Virus record (IMG/VR): IMGVR_UViG_3300020183_000007
Location: 115,609 to 179,608 of that record
Strand: one strand, 5' to 3'
From: a virus
DNA length: 64,000 nucleotides
The notes beneath the pieces are model-generated. The model had not been told where the DNA came from, made no database searches, and was given only the letters and a program-made list of their open reading frames with translations. The translations under genes were made by a program, and so were the position numbers. Shown here piece by piece: positions 7,616 to 15,254 of the stretch (within the stretch, counting starts at the first letter, position 1; the number at the start of each line of letters is the position of its first letter).

Positions 7616-8638
7616 ATGAATAAGCCAATTAAACTAAATATTCAAAAAATTACTCCTACACCTTCGGTCACTAGAAAAACCAGAAAGGTCAAGGAAATTT
7701 CCGTTAATACTACTACTAAGCGTACCGCAAAAACTAAGTCTGTTGAAATTGACTCCGACGAAAATTTTGATACCGAGCTTGATCAATACGCTAATGTTGA
7801 TATCACAGCTTATCTTCCTACTAATGCCAGCAAGCTTGATTCAAAGGTTTACCCTCGTGACATCCATATTGATCATTCTTACCAAAGACAAACCAATCTT
7901 GCTAGGGTTAATCAAATTGTAAGAAATTTTACTCCTAACGCTATTGGCACTGTTTATTTGTCTATGCGTGACGATAGTACTCTTCACATCATCGACGGTG
8001 CTCATCGACTCCTTGCTTTGCGTAAGCTCGGTCTTGATGATTATCCCATCAATGCCCAGGTTTTCTTTGGCTTGACTCCCAAAGAAGAAGCTGAGTTGTT
8101 TGTCATTATGAACGAAGCTCGTGTAAAGCCTCGTCGTCATGAACTTCATAAAGCTTCTGTTACAGCACAAGATCCTTTAGCAATAGAGATTGATAATATT
8201 ATTACTTCTCTTGGTCTTGTTCTTGTTGACGTTCCATTAGATAATCATGTTCGTGCAGTCAAAACTGTTTACACTCTTTACGCTAAAATGAACAAGCGTT
8301 CATTTATCAATTTGTTTAAAGTGTTGAAGTCGGCTAACGGTTCTTCTTGTGACTCATTTTGTGTTCAATATCTCGTTGCTGTAGCTGTTATACTAATTAA
8401 GTATCCTACTGTTGATATTGAACGTTTGATTCATGTTATTTCAAAAATGGGTCATCCTAAAGTTGTCATTGGCAATCTTACAGCTTCTGCCGGTGGAAAA
8501 ATTACACTTTTGCAAATGCAGCTTGCTATTGCTAGCGTAATTGTTGACAACTATAATTCTCGCTTACGTAATGCTAGGCTTGATAAAACATATATTATTA
8601 CTTCCAATTACAAAACCTACTTAAATCCTGTTGTTTAA
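7616..8638 (+). CDS. ParB-like nuclease/DNA-binding domain protein
   Basis: A 340-aa protein. The first 65 residues are basic and disordered (KRTAKTKSVE). Residues about 80-170 form a ParB/Srx-like domain with HIDHSYQRQ, then IIDGAHRLLALRKLG, equivalent to the DGxHR nucleotide-binding motif, then a helical segment with AELFVIMNEARVKPRRHE. The C-terminal half is helical and may bind DNA. Known relatives bind DNA or hydrolyse CTP, and ParB is one component of the PRTRC cassette. Here the other PRTRC-like genes are 10 kb away. The 37-bp array 1.1 kb upstream would be a natural binding target, but nothing proves it. Confidence 0.7.
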   Translation: MNKPIKLNIQKITPTPSVTRKTRKVKEISVNTTTKRTAKTKSVEIDSDENFDTELDQYANVDITAYLPTNASKLDSKVYPRDIHIDHSYQRQTNLARVNQIVRNFTPNAIGTVYLSMRDDSTLHIIDGAHRLLALRKLGLDDYPINAQVFFGLTPKEEAELFVIMNEARVKPRRHELHKASVTAQDPLAIEIDNIITSLGLVLVDVPLDNHVRAVKTVYTLYAKMNKRSFINLFKVLKSANGSSCDSFCVQYLVAVAVILIKYPTVDIERLIHVISKMGHPKVVIGNLTASAGGKITLLQMQLAIASVIVDNYNSRLRNARLDKTYIITSNYKTYLNPVV

Positions 8639-8698
8639 TTTAAATTTGCATACACGAACTTTACCTACTCAATCTGGTTGTTAGTTACTAACCACACA

Positions 8699-8844
8699 GA
8701 CGAGTTTGTCCGTTCTCGTCAAAAACGGACTTTACCTACGGAGTACGGGATGTCCTAGCCAAAAGTCTAGCAAACACGCTGAGTAATAGAAGCAATCCGC
8801 AGACGCTGTGCTTTAGTAGATGGTTCGACTCCATCTAGCTCCAC
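8699..8844 (+). ncRNA. tmRNA-like 3' region: pseudoknot plus tRNA-like T arm and acceptor strand
   Basis: The 339-base gene-free stretch 8639-8977 holds an H-type pseudoknot. Stem 1 is GACGAG (8699-8704) with CTCGTC (8715-8720); stem 2 is GTCCGTT (8708-8714) with AACGGAC (8724-8730). About 90 bases later comes a tRNA T arm, GATGG-TTCGACT-CCATC (8819-8835), then the acceptor strand TAGCTCC and A (8836-8843), the typical tmRNA 3' end. GAGTAATAGAAGC (8780 region) resembles the segment preceding helix 2 in actinobacterial tmRNAs. No matching 5' half (GGAGCTA-like, with TTCGACA D loop) is found within 350 bases on either side, and no tag frame is certain. It may be degenerate, split or a different RNA with a tRNA-like end. 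Some actinophages do encode tmRNA. Confidence 0.45.
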
Positions 8845-8977
8845 TTATTTTTGCAATAGACAAACGGCCCGCTCAAAATTGTTGAAATTCTCTTTAGTTC
8901 AATCAAAGTTTTAAAACAAATTCATTTGAATTGCTTTCTCAAAACGAAATAATTATTCAAAAACGAAAGGAAAATTT

Positions 8978-9328
8978 ATGAATATTTCTCTTAATCGAGA
9001 TTGGATATCTTTTTTAAATTCTTCTTCCTATGATCTTTCTACTCATAATTATTTTACCACTTTACAAAATGACTTTTGTGATGTGATTATTCCAGAGAAA
9101 AAAACTCTTATTTATAAGTTTGGCAAAGTTTCTCGTAAATTTATTTCTTTTTTTCAAAAATCAGAAACTAAAGCAACAGCACTGCTTACTTACTGGGCAC
9201 TTGAAACCGTTTTGTTTGGGGCTATTATGATTGCAGCCGCAAACATTTATTCATTTCTTGCTGCTCTATTTCTTTATTCTTACGGTACTTATGCTATTTT
9301 TAGTGCCATTAATACATTTGCGAAATAA
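8978..9328 (+). CDS. Small membrane protein (116 aa)
   Basis: The ATG follows GAAAGGAAAA. The N-terminal half is soluble and contains a basic stretch (KFGKVSRKF). Two hydrophobic helices follow (about 72-92 and 94-113) with a short loop, so the protein should be a hairpin in the membrane with its N-terminus in the cytoplasm. No family is recognised. Confidence 0.6.
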   Translation: MNISLNRDWISFLNSSSYDLSTHNYFTTLQNDFCDVIIPEKKTLIYKFGKVSRKFISFFQKSETKATALLTYWALETVLFGAIMIAAANIYSFLAALFLYSYGTYAIFSAINTFAK

Positions 9329-9333
9329 TTAAT

Positions 9334-9930
9334 ATGGCTTATGATCTAACTAAAATTAAAGAAGAATGTTTTATCATTGATGAAGAAATTAATATTATTC
9401 AAAATGTATTGATGGAAACTTCATCACGTGGAGCAAAATATCATCCAACAATAACCTTTTTTCAAGACGGTAAAACTCGTCAAGTAGCTGTTACGATACT
9501 ATCTCAACCTACTTTTAGTGAAACACTAATTCGTATTGCTGAAACGTTACATCTTTATCCATGTTTACGTTCTAGTTGTGCTGTCGTTTCTCTTGATTCT
9601 ACTATTCAAAATACTGATAATCAGTCTTTTGATTGTCTGCAAATTTTTCTAATTTCTGAATATCAAGGTTATATTATACAGCTTCCTTATACTAAGAATC
9701 AAGATAATACTATTCTTTGGCATACTGATCAATTTCAAACTGAAAATCTTTTATCCACAAATTTTGATGGTTTGACCAAAGATATGATTAATCTTTTTTT
9801 TACGTTTACCCATCTAAACGCTCCCACCTATACGGCCCACGAATGTTTATCTTATCTTAGTTATTCTGGGGCAGGTATAGCAGTTTTTGATTCCTTGAAA
9901 ATTGCATATTACGATGCAGTTTATCAATAA
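9334..9930 (+). CDS. Unknown protein (198 aa)
   Basis: It starts five bases after the preceding stop and is probably co-transcribed with the membrane protein. The mixed alpha/beta sequence has no membrane segment and only isolated cysteines. The predicted elements (SCAVVSLDSTIQ, YQGYIIQLPYT) suggest a compact soluble domain. No motif is recognised. Confidence 0.6.
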   Translation: MAYDLTKIKEECFIIDEEINIIQNVLMETSSRGAKYHPTITFFQDGKTRQVAVTILSQPTFSETLIRIAETLHLYPCLRSSCAVVSLDSTIQNTDNQSFDCLQIFLISEYQGYIIQLPYTKNQDNTILWHTDQFQTENLLSTNFDGLTKDMINLFFTFTHLNAPTYTAHECLSYLSYSGAGIAVFDSLKIAYYDAVYQ

Positions 9931-9955
9931 TATAAACAAATAATATATAAGAACA

Positions 9956-10002
9956 ATTAGTAACATCCTTAGGGAATGAATCAAAAAAGACGATTACTAA
10001 CG
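9956..10002. repeat. Isolated copy of the 37-bp two-box unit
   Basis: ATTAGTAACA at 9956-9965, GAATGAATCA at 9974-9983 and a degenerate A box ATTACTAACG at 9993-10002 keep exactly the 18/19-bp spacing of the array at 6127. It is intergenic, before a small gene and the helicase. A second site with the same geometry supports a protein-binding function. Confidence 0.8.
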
Positions 10003-10016
10003 ATGCAGTAAGTGCT

Positions 10017-10184
10017 ATGGAAAATAAAAATATTAAATATATTGCTGCCAAAAAGTGCAGTGCAACAAAATATCAAATTCCTCATATAATAAAATCATAT
10101 GTTATTATAGATCAGGAATTTGAAAATCGGATTAAAGATCTAATGGAATCCGAATATTATTTAACGGAATTAGAATTTAGTTGA
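10017..10184 (+). CDS. Possible small protein (55 aa) upstream of the helicase
   Basis: An ATG-to-TGA frame encodes a charged 55-residue protein with a C-terminal helix ending in ELEFS. The ribosome site is weak (AGTAAG). It ends 17 bases before the helicase start and lies just after the isolated two-box repeat, so it could be a small co-transcribed regulator. It could also be chance. Confidence 0.4.
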   Translation: MENKNIKYIAAKKCSATKYQIPHIIKSYVIIDQEFENRIKDLMESEYYLTELEFS

Positions 10185-10201
10185 ACTGTAGGAAAAACAA
10201 T

Positions 10202-11875
10202 ATGTTGCAACTTAGACCATATCAGCAAGAAGCATTGAATTCTATTGTTTCTTTTGCTGATAAAGGAATAGTTCGTCAGCTTGTTGTTCTTCCTACTGGT
10301 TCAGGTAAAACTGTTATCTTTTCCCATCTTCCGCAGTTCAAACAAAAAAGCCTCCCTATGCTTGTTTTGGCCCATAGAGAAGAGCTTCTTCACCAAGCTA
10401 AAGATAAAATAGCCTGGTCCAATCCTGATATTTCTATTGAAATTGAACAAGGTGATAATCATGCGGGATACTCCGATGTCGTTATAGCTAGTGTGCCTAC
10501 TCTTGGTAGATCTCAGTCTACGCGCATAGAAAAATATTCTAGAGATTATTTTAAATCTATAATTATTGATGAAGCTCATCACGCTGCAGCTCCATCGTAT
10601 AGACGTATTATAGATTATTTTTCTCCAGAATTTATTCTTGGTGTAACTGCTACGCCTCAGCGTAGTGACAATGTTAGGCTTACCGATATTTTTCATGAAA
10701 TAGTTTATTATAAAACTATTCAAGATTTAATTGAAGACGGATACCTATCTCCTTTGATAGGATATAGAGTCCAAACCCAAACAGATATTTCAGGAGTAGA
10801 AACAAATGACGGAGACTACGTTCAATCCCAACTTCAAGATGTTATTGATAATCCTAATCGTAATGCTACCATTGTTGCTGCTTATAATGATTTGGTTCCT
10901 AATGCGAAAGCCATTGTTTTCGCTGCCGGCATTCAGCACGCAAACAACCTGGCCTTATCCTTTGGGCAAGCGAAAATAGCTACAGAGGTAATCTTAGGTG
11001 ATACTGACTCAGATGCTCGTAGAGATATTTTGGCGCGTTTTGCTAGCGGTCAAACACGTGTTCTCATCAATGTCGGCGTACTTACGGAAGGATTCGACGA
11101 ACCTTCCGTAGAAGCAATTTTACTTGCTAGACCTACCCGCTCTACATTGTTGTATACTCAAATTGTAGGCAGAGGTACTAGAATTTATGAAGGAAAACCA
11201 CATTGTGCAATTTTAGATTTCGCTGATACCACGAGGGGCAAAAAACCAATTGGTTTACCTTCCCTCCTCGGTCTTCCACCAGATTTTGATCTACAAGGTC
11301 AATCTCTTACAGATGTTGCAACTAAATATAAAGAGCTTGAAGATTATTGCCCTGGTGAAGCTGTACGTGTTTTATATCCTAATGATATAGAACTTGCGTA
11401 TAAACGCATTGATCTTTTTATGCCACCTCCTCCCAATGAGTTTGTTCAACAATATTCTAAATTTGTTTGGGCTGAAGTAGCAGAAAATGATTATCATCTT
11501 GGTGTAGATAATTATAATTCTCTCAGAATTTATATTGATACATTAGGTAGGTGGACTGTTGAGCATAGACTTCGTAATTCTCATGAATTGAAAGTAACTC
11601 TTCTCGGTCACCCAGAAGATATGCGAGACGCTTTTGTTCGTAGTGACAAATGGATTATGAAAAGATTTGATACTAAACTCATTAATTCTGATGCAGCCTG
11701 GAGATCTGATGGCCCAACTGATGCGCAAAGAAAACTTCTTAAGCGCATTGGTGTACCTATTACCTCAGATATGACTAAAGGCACAGCTTCTCAAATTATT
11801 AGTAAATATTATGAATCCAATCCTCGCCCTGCGTGGCTGAATAATAAAATCAAATATTCACGATCTAAGTGGTAA
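10202..11875 (+). CDS. Superfamily II DEAH helicase
   Basis: A 557-aa protein with the motifs of the type III restriction/UvsW-like SF2 helicases. RPYQQEA is the Q motif, PTGSGKT (31-37) Walker A, IIIDEAHHAAA the DEAH box and GVTATPQRSD motif III. The C-terminal RecA domain has VLTEGFDEP and QIVGRGTRIYEGK (motifs V and VI). It should translocate on DNA or RNA with ATP hydrolysis, in replication, recombination or repair. The ATG at 10202 has a TAGGAAA ribosome site; an in-frame TTG at 10181 is less likely. The C-terminal 150 residues carry no known nuclease. Confidence 0.9.
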   Translation: MLQLRPYQQEALNSIVSFADKGIVRQLVVLPTGSGKTVIFSHLPQFKQKSLPMLVLAHREELLHQAKDKIAWSNPDISIEIEQGDNHAGYSDVVIASVPTLGRSQSTRIEKYSRDYFKSIIIDEAHHAAAPSYRRIIDYFSPEFILGVTATPQRSDNVRLTDIFHEIVYYKTIQDLIEDGYLSPLIGYRVQTQTDISGVETNDGDYVQSQLQDVIDNPNRNATIVAAYNDLVPNAKAIVFAAGIQHANNLALSFGQAKIATEVILGDTDSDARRDILARFASGQTRVLINVGVLTEGFDEPSVEAILLARPTRSTLLYTQIVGRGTRIYEGKPHCAILDFADTTRGKKPIGLPSLLGLPPDFDLQGQSLTDVATKYKELEDYCPGEAVRVLYPNDIELAYKRIDLFMPPPPNEFVQQYSKFVWAEVAENDYHLGVDNYNSLRIYIDTLGRWTVEHRLRNSHELKVTLLGHPEDMRDAFVRSDKWIMKRFDTKLINSDAAWRSDGPTDAQRKLLKRIGVPITSDMTKGTASQIISKYYESNPRPAWLNNKIKYSRSKW

Positions 11876-11884
11876 TCTGATATA

Positions 11885-12367
11885 ATGGAACCCATGTCAA
11901 AATCTGTAAATTATTATTCTCGTCAAGTAAAAAACCCTTATACTGATTATCATTTTATTGATGATACTCTCAGTAACAATGATATTTCTTTTTTATCTGC
12001 TACTACTAAGATTGCTACAACGTCCCAATATCGTTTCCGCATTGCTGCTATGATTGTCAAATCCGGTAGAGTATTGGGCGCTGATGTTAATGTTCCTAAA
12101 ATATCACCAAGTACACCCCCTAACAGAGTGAGCACTCATGCGGAAATTCGCGTTCTCAAAAACACACGTAACGTACGAGGAGCGACTTTGTATGTTGCTC
12201 GTTTACGTTCAGAGAATATTCCTGCTTTAGCAAGACCATGTTCTTGGTGCATGCAACAAATTGCTAAAGCAGGAATATCGCGAGTTGTTTTTACAACCAA
12301 TGATGGCGTAGGTTCTTCCTTTTATACCGATATGATTACTTGGAAGAATCTTTCTTATGATTCTTAA
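11885..12367 (+). CDS. Zinc-dependent cytidine/deoxycytidylate deaminase-like protein
   Basis: A 160-aa protein of the CDA fold. H85-A-E87 in STHAEIRVL and P118-C119-S-W-C122 in ARPCSWCMQQI supply the zinc ligands and the catalytic Glu. AGISRVVFTTN is the usual strand after the second motif. It could deaminate dCMP, free cytidine, a nucleic-acid base or another aminated base; the substrate cannot be read from the sequence. ATG at 11885 or 11894 are both possible. It starts nine bases after the helicase and overlaps the next gene by eleven. Confidence 0.8.
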   Translation: MEPMSKSVNYYSRQVKNPYTDYHFIDDTLSNNDISFLSATTKIATTSQYRFRIAAMIVKSGRVLGADVNVPKISPSTPPNRVSTHAEIRVLKNTRNVRGATLYVARLRSENIPALARPCSWCMQQIAKAGISRVVFTTNDGVGSSFYTDMITWKNLSYDS

Positions 12368-12803
12368 TCAACCTCATATTATGATTTCACCAGAATTTTA
12401 TGATAATTCTGGTAAGGTGAAATCTTTACATATATCTCCGTTGATTAATCAAACTCCTTCTATCATGTATGATACATACGACAACGCTATATCGTATGTA
12501 TTCTCTTCTAGTAAAGTACAAATCTTACATCCACATCCGGATTTTTTAATCTGTTTTGATCCTCTTTTGCAATATTCTTTTCGTTATTCCAATTATGTTG
12601 CCACTCAATTGTTAAGATATTCTTTTTCTACATATTTTGGAGCGACTGTCAACGATGCTGTATACGGTGATATACTTATTTTTGGTTCTTTTAATTATAA
12701 AACACAGTTTCATGATAATTATTTTCATTCTGTCCCGTATCATATAGTTGAACAGGTCACAAGAATATATGAAAATTCCGCAAAATATTCCACGCACATC
12801 TAA
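12357..12803 (+). CDS. Unknown protein (148 aa)
   Basis: It overlaps the deaminase gene by 11 bases and the next gene by 35, typical of a tightly packed phage operon. The sequence is rich in Tyr, Phe, Ser and His with predicted beta strands (YDNAISYVFSSSKVQILH). There is no membrane segment or recognisable motif. Confidence 0.55.
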   Translation: MILNQPHIMISPEFYDNSGKVKSLHISPLINQTPSIMYDTYDNAISYVFSSSKVQILHPHPDFLICFDPLLQYSFRYSNYVATQLLRYSFSTYFGATVNDAVYGDILIFGSFNYKTQFHDNYFHSVPYHIVEQVTRIYENSAKYSTHI

Positions 12804-12942
12804 CAAAACTAAGCAATGTGTTGATTGTTCTGTAAAAGGTAAAGAAGTTTATTTTTCTAACAGATTTAAGAAAAATCTTTGTTTAAATTGTTTAACTAAA
12901 AATCTTCTTATTCAAATACGCCAAACTAAAAAGATTGATTAG
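12769..12942 (+). CDS. Small zinc-ribbon protein (57 aa)
   Basis: CVDCSVKGKEVYFS and LCLNCLTKNLL give two CxxC knuckles about 20 residues apart, flanked by Lys-rich segments. This is a minimal zinc ribbon, probably a nucleic-acid or protein adaptor. The ATG at 12769 is preferred; an in-frame ATG at 12748 lies deeper in the preceding gene. Confidence 0.6.
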   Translation: MKIPQNIPRTSNKTKQCVDCSVKGKEVYFSNRFKKNLCLNCLTKNLLIQIRQTKKID

Positions 12943-13009
12943 TACAATCAAAAACAAGGGAGGGGGTTGTAGCAAATAATATAATATATATAATGTAAAG
13001 GGAAATAAT

Positions 13010-13234
13010 ATGTCACTTGCAGTAATCATTGGCTCAGAAATCGAAGATATTAATAATATCGAAAATACTATTGAGCTTTTAAAATTTACAAAGAACATTG
13101 TTTCTGACAGTGTTCTGTCCATGCCTAACAATAATAATATTGATTCAGAAAAGTTGGATAGCATTATTACTTGGTATACTGGTATCCATAATCTTCTTAC
13201 AGACCCTAGTTCATTTCCTACACACGAAGAATAA
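13010..13234 (+). CDS. Small acidic helical protein (74 aa)
   Basis: The ATG follows AAAGGGAAATAAT, and an A+T-rich promoter-like stretch lies at 12975-13000. The protein is acidic and helical with Asn-rich turns (MPNNNNID). No motif is recognised. The tRNA cluster begins 21 bases after its stop. Confidence 0.5.
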   Translation: MSLAVIIGSEIEDINNIENTIELLKFTKNIVSDSVLSMPNNNNIDSEKLDSIITWYTGIHNLLTDPSSFPTHEE

Positions 13235-13255
13235 AATAAGGGTTTCAAGGGTCTT

Positions 13256-13328
13256 GGGCCTGTAGCCCAACGGCAGAGGCAGAGGACTTAAAATCCTTCC
13301 AGTGTGGGTTCGAAACCCACCAGGCCCA
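13256..13328 (+). tRNA. tRNA-Leu(UAA), short variable arm
   Basis: The 7-bp acceptor GGGCCTG/CAGGCCC is perfect. The anticodon stem GAGGA/TCCTT has loop CTTAAAA, giving anticodon UAA for codon UUA. The T arm is GTGGG-TTCGAAA-CCCAC. At 73 bases it lacks the long variable arm usual for tRNA-Leu. CCA is not encoded. Confidence 0.85.
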
Positions 13329-13372
13329 CAGGATGGCAGGTTTCTACTCCTTCGGAAACCTGTCATCCGCCT

Positions 13373-13445
13373 GCCTCTTTAGCTCAGTTGGTAGAGCAGT
13401 GGACTTTTAATCCATTGGTCGCAGGTTCAAATCCTGCAGGAGGCA
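13373..13445 (+). tRNA. tRNA-Lys(UUU)
   Basis: The acceptor GCCTCTT/AGGAGGC has one wobble. The D arm is AGCTCAGTTGGTAGAGC, the anticodon loop CTTTTAA gives UUU, and the T arm is GCAGG-TTCAAAT-CCTGC. It is followed three bases later by a small gene. Confidence 0.93.
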
Positions 13446-13447
13446 CT

Positions 13448-13627
13448 ATGAAACCTAAACAATTTATTGATTTACCAGAAAATAAACAAAAAATGCTAAT
13501 TAAAAAAGCTTTTGATTATTTATGTCAAGAAGGTCTTGTCCCTTATGGTGTACAAACCGGTGATGATTGTACTTGGGACACTTATGATCCAGCTGTTGAA
13601 TTAGCAGCAGAATGGTATGAAGAATAG
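13448..13627 (+). CDS. Small acidic protein between tRNAs (59 aa)
   Basis: The ATG at 13448 begins just after tRNA-Lys; the frame extends upstream through both tRNAs, so earlier starts are rejected. No ribosome site lies before the ATG because the tRNA occupies that space, so translation may depend on tRNA processing. The helical N-terminus (NKQKMLIKKAFDYL) is followed by an acidic tail (WDTYDPAVELAAEWYEE). Confidence 0.55.
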   Translation: MKPKQFIDLPENKQKMLIKKAFDYLCQEGLVPYGVQTGDDCTWDTYDPAVELAAEWYEE

Positions 13628-13638
13628 GAGTTATTCTT

Positions 13639-13842
13639 ATGAAAGTTAAAGTTAATTTAGATCTTGTTATGCATATTCCTGGTGAATTCCAAGATGATGA
13701 TTTAGCTGTCAAGCTTATTGATAGAGTTCTTCGTGACCAACTTTATGTTGGAGTAGAGTTTGATGATAATGATATGGACGATGTTCTTCCTGTTGAAGAA
13801 CTTCACATTAGAATGTATAAACCATTAGCAGGGAAACTTTAA
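13639..13842 (+). CDS. Small acidic protein (67 aa)
   Basis: The ATG has GGAG eight bases upstream. The predicted pattern is strand, helix, strand (MKVKVNLDLVMHIP, then DDDLAVKLIDRVL, then YVGVEFDD), a compact alpha/beta unit with an acidic stretch. It lies between tRNA-Lys and tRNA-Met. No family is recognised. Confidence 0.6.
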   Translation: MKVKVNLDLVMHIPGEFQDDDLAVKLIDRVLRDQLYVGVEFDDNDMDDVLPVEELHIRMYKPLAGKL

Positions 13843-13872
13843 TTACATACAGAGACATGGAAATCGTATATT

Positions 13873-13946
13873 GGGGCGGTAGCTCAGTTGGTTAGAGCAG
13901 GGGACTCATAATCCCTGGGTCGCGGGTTCAATTCCTGCCCGCCCCA
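13873..13946 (+). tRNA. tRNA-Met(CAU) or Ile2(CAU)
   Basis: The acceptor GGGGCGG/CCGCCCC is perfect, the D arm is AGCTCAGTTGGTTAGAGC, the anticodon loop CTCATAA gives CAU, and the T arm is GCGGG-TTCAATT-CCTGC. A first base pair G-C argues against an initiator. Whether C34 is modified to lysidine (reading AUA) cannot be told, but a separate UAU tRNA at 15520 makes Met more likely. Confidence 0.9.
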
Positions 13947-14099
13947 CTGAATGCTGTCGCAATTAAACATAAACTTGATATAGATTAATTTCATACCGAG
14001 ATACGAAATCTATTATCATGCGCAATCAATTTCATAACGCGTTGCTTAAATTGTAACAGAATTTATAATTTTGGAAACATAATCAATCATGAGTTGACT

Positions 14100-14279
14100 G
14101 GTACTGTTGCATACAATAGTACCAACAAATGAAATTAATAGTTCATTAGATAACTCAAAGTGAATCTATTATTCAATAGGTCAAACTAGGGTATTGTATT
14201 ATATTTCCTGGCTATTACACAATACGTAAAATTTTTTATAGACACGAAAGGCACCGTGGGTGAAGTAGTGTCTATAAAA
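14100..14279 (+). other. Gene-free stretch with two stem-loops
   Basis: Between tRNA-Met and the small gene at 14322 (375 bases) no gene is seen. Two structures stand out. One is a 10-bp stem (14100-14109 with 14114-14123, one G-T pair) with a CATA loop. The other is a perfect 12-bp inverted repeat TTTTATAGACAC / GTGTCTATAAAA (14234-14245 with 14268-14279) around a 22-base GC-richer loop. The second lies 42 bases before the start codon and could be a leader element, a small RNA or an operator. Confidence 0.5.
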
Positions 14280-14321
14280 ACCTGTAGTGTTTGTTGTAAT
14301 AGTCAAAAACTAGGAGATAAA

Positions 14322-14432
14322 ATGTCACTTGCTAAATTTAGAAAAGTATTTAAAGGTCATAAAAAACCTGATCCTCCTTCAACTAAGGTTTTTCCTGAAA
14401 ATACTGATCAAAAAAAACAAGGTGACAAATAG
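14322..14432 (+). CDS. Tiny basic protein (36 aa)
   Basis: The ATG follows TAGGAGATAA, a good ribosome site, and the frame ends at TAG seven bases before tRNA-Thr. The product is basic at the N-terminus (LAKFRKVFKGHKK), then Pro-rich and polar. It may bind nucleic acid or a host protein; function is unknown. Confidence 0.6.
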   Translation: MSLAKFRKVFKGHKKPDPPSTKVFPENTDQKKQGDK

Positions 14433-14439
14433 TCTCCTA

Positions 14440-14514
14440 GCCGAATTAGCTCAGTGGTAGAGCAACCGCCTTGTAAGCGGTAGGTCCTCAGTTCAATCCT
14501 GAGATTCGGCTCCA
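14440..14514 (+). tRNA. tRNA-Thr(UGU) with encoded CCA
   Basis: The acceptor GCCGAAT/ATTCGGC is perfect with discriminator T, and the CCA end is encoded. The anticodon loop CTTGTAA gives UGU for ACA. The T arm is CTCAG-TTCAATC-CTGAG. Confidence 0.93.
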
Positions 14515-14608
14515 TGACAGTAGCCAATTTGCCTCAGTTCCCATAACTGGGGGGACGTGAAATCGTGTATAATGTTGGTGGACCCATATCTCCTCACGAC
14601 TACTGTCA
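14515..14608 (+). ncRNA. Candidate structured RNA directly after tRNA-Thr
   Basis: TGACAGTAG (14515-14523) pairs perfectly with CTACTGTCA (14600-14608), enclosing 76 bases. Inside is a small hairpin (CAGTT/AACTG) and a G-rich run. The 5' strand begins at the base after the encoded CCA, so tRNA 3' processing could release it. It is not a tRNA. It could also be the leader of the lipoprotein gene at 14632. Confidence 0.35.
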
Positions 14609-14631
14609 CCTTATTTTGAAAGGTTAATAAA

Positions 14632-15054
14632 ATGAAGAAAATTATTTTTTTTACTCTTCTTTTAGTTTCTTGTATTTTTACTGCTTCTTGCGGTGCTAAC
14701 AAATCTACAGATGAAACAATGCCACCTCTCACTACTGATCTGGATCGTGCATCTGATCAAACTGTCCTAATAACACAACCAATTATAACTTCTCCGTGGA
14801 CTCATCGCAATGAAGCTTATTTAGATTATGTTTGGCAAAACGCCGATGTTCCTATCAGTGTTCTTGACTTTAATCTTATGAGCTATGCAGAAATATGGTG
14901 CGATTTTATGCGTCGTGGAATGTCAAAAACTAATCTTCTTAATTGGATAAATGAAATGGCAACAGATCAAGAAGAAATTGATCTATGGCTTGTTACTGCT
15001 GAAGCTTCATCAATATTTGTTTGTTCTGATCAAGGATACAAATGGAATCCTTAA
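14632..15054 (+). CDS. Lipoprotein of unknown function (140 aa)
   Basis: The N-terminus is a lipoprotein signal: two Lys, a hydrophobic stretch and the lipobox FTASC with Cys about residue 21. A Thr-rich linker follows. The remaining 95 residues are helical with two cysteines (AEIWCDF, IFVCSDQ) that could form a disulfide outside the membrane. It might alter the infected cell surface, for example in superinfection exclusion. That is speculation. Confidence 0.7.
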   Translation: MKKIIFFTLLLVSCIFTASCGANKSTDETMPPLTTDLDRASDQTVLITQPIITSPWTHRNEAYLDYVWQNADVPISVLDFNLMSYAEIWCDFMRRGMSKTNLLNWINEMATDQEEIDLWLVTAEASSIFVCSDQGYKWNP

Positions 15055-15254
15055 TCGAATCAACCCGCTATAAACGAACCATTTCTTGGTTAGCTAACTA
15101 TATCAAAACTAATCCTAACGCTGATATGCATTTTCGTACTATTTGTTCTGTTCTCAGACAAGAAAAAAATTATTATATTAAGTGTGTATTGTTAGACAAT
15201 AAATATTTATACGGTTCATTTTTGGCTGCAGCTAGGGAAAGTATTAAAGAATGA
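15042..15254 (+). CDS. Small helical protein (70 aa)
   Basis: It overlaps the lipoprotein gene by 13 bases and the next gene by four (ATGA), so translational coupling is likely. It is basic and helical, with no membrane segment and one internal Cys. No motif is recognised. Confidence 0.6.
   Translation: MESLIESTRYKRTISWLANYIKTNPNADMHFRTICSVLRQEKNYYIKCVLLDNKYLYGSFLAAARESIKE

Noticed and set aside
8639-8977. Ordinary tRNA or intact tmRNA
   Set aside because: The T arm and acceptor strand have no 5' partner in the intergenic region and the preceding CDS leaves too little space for a full tmRNA.
13256-13328. Stop-codon suppressor tRNA
   Set aside because: The anticodon is UAA, reading UUA (Leu). 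A UAA suppressor would have anticodon UUA.
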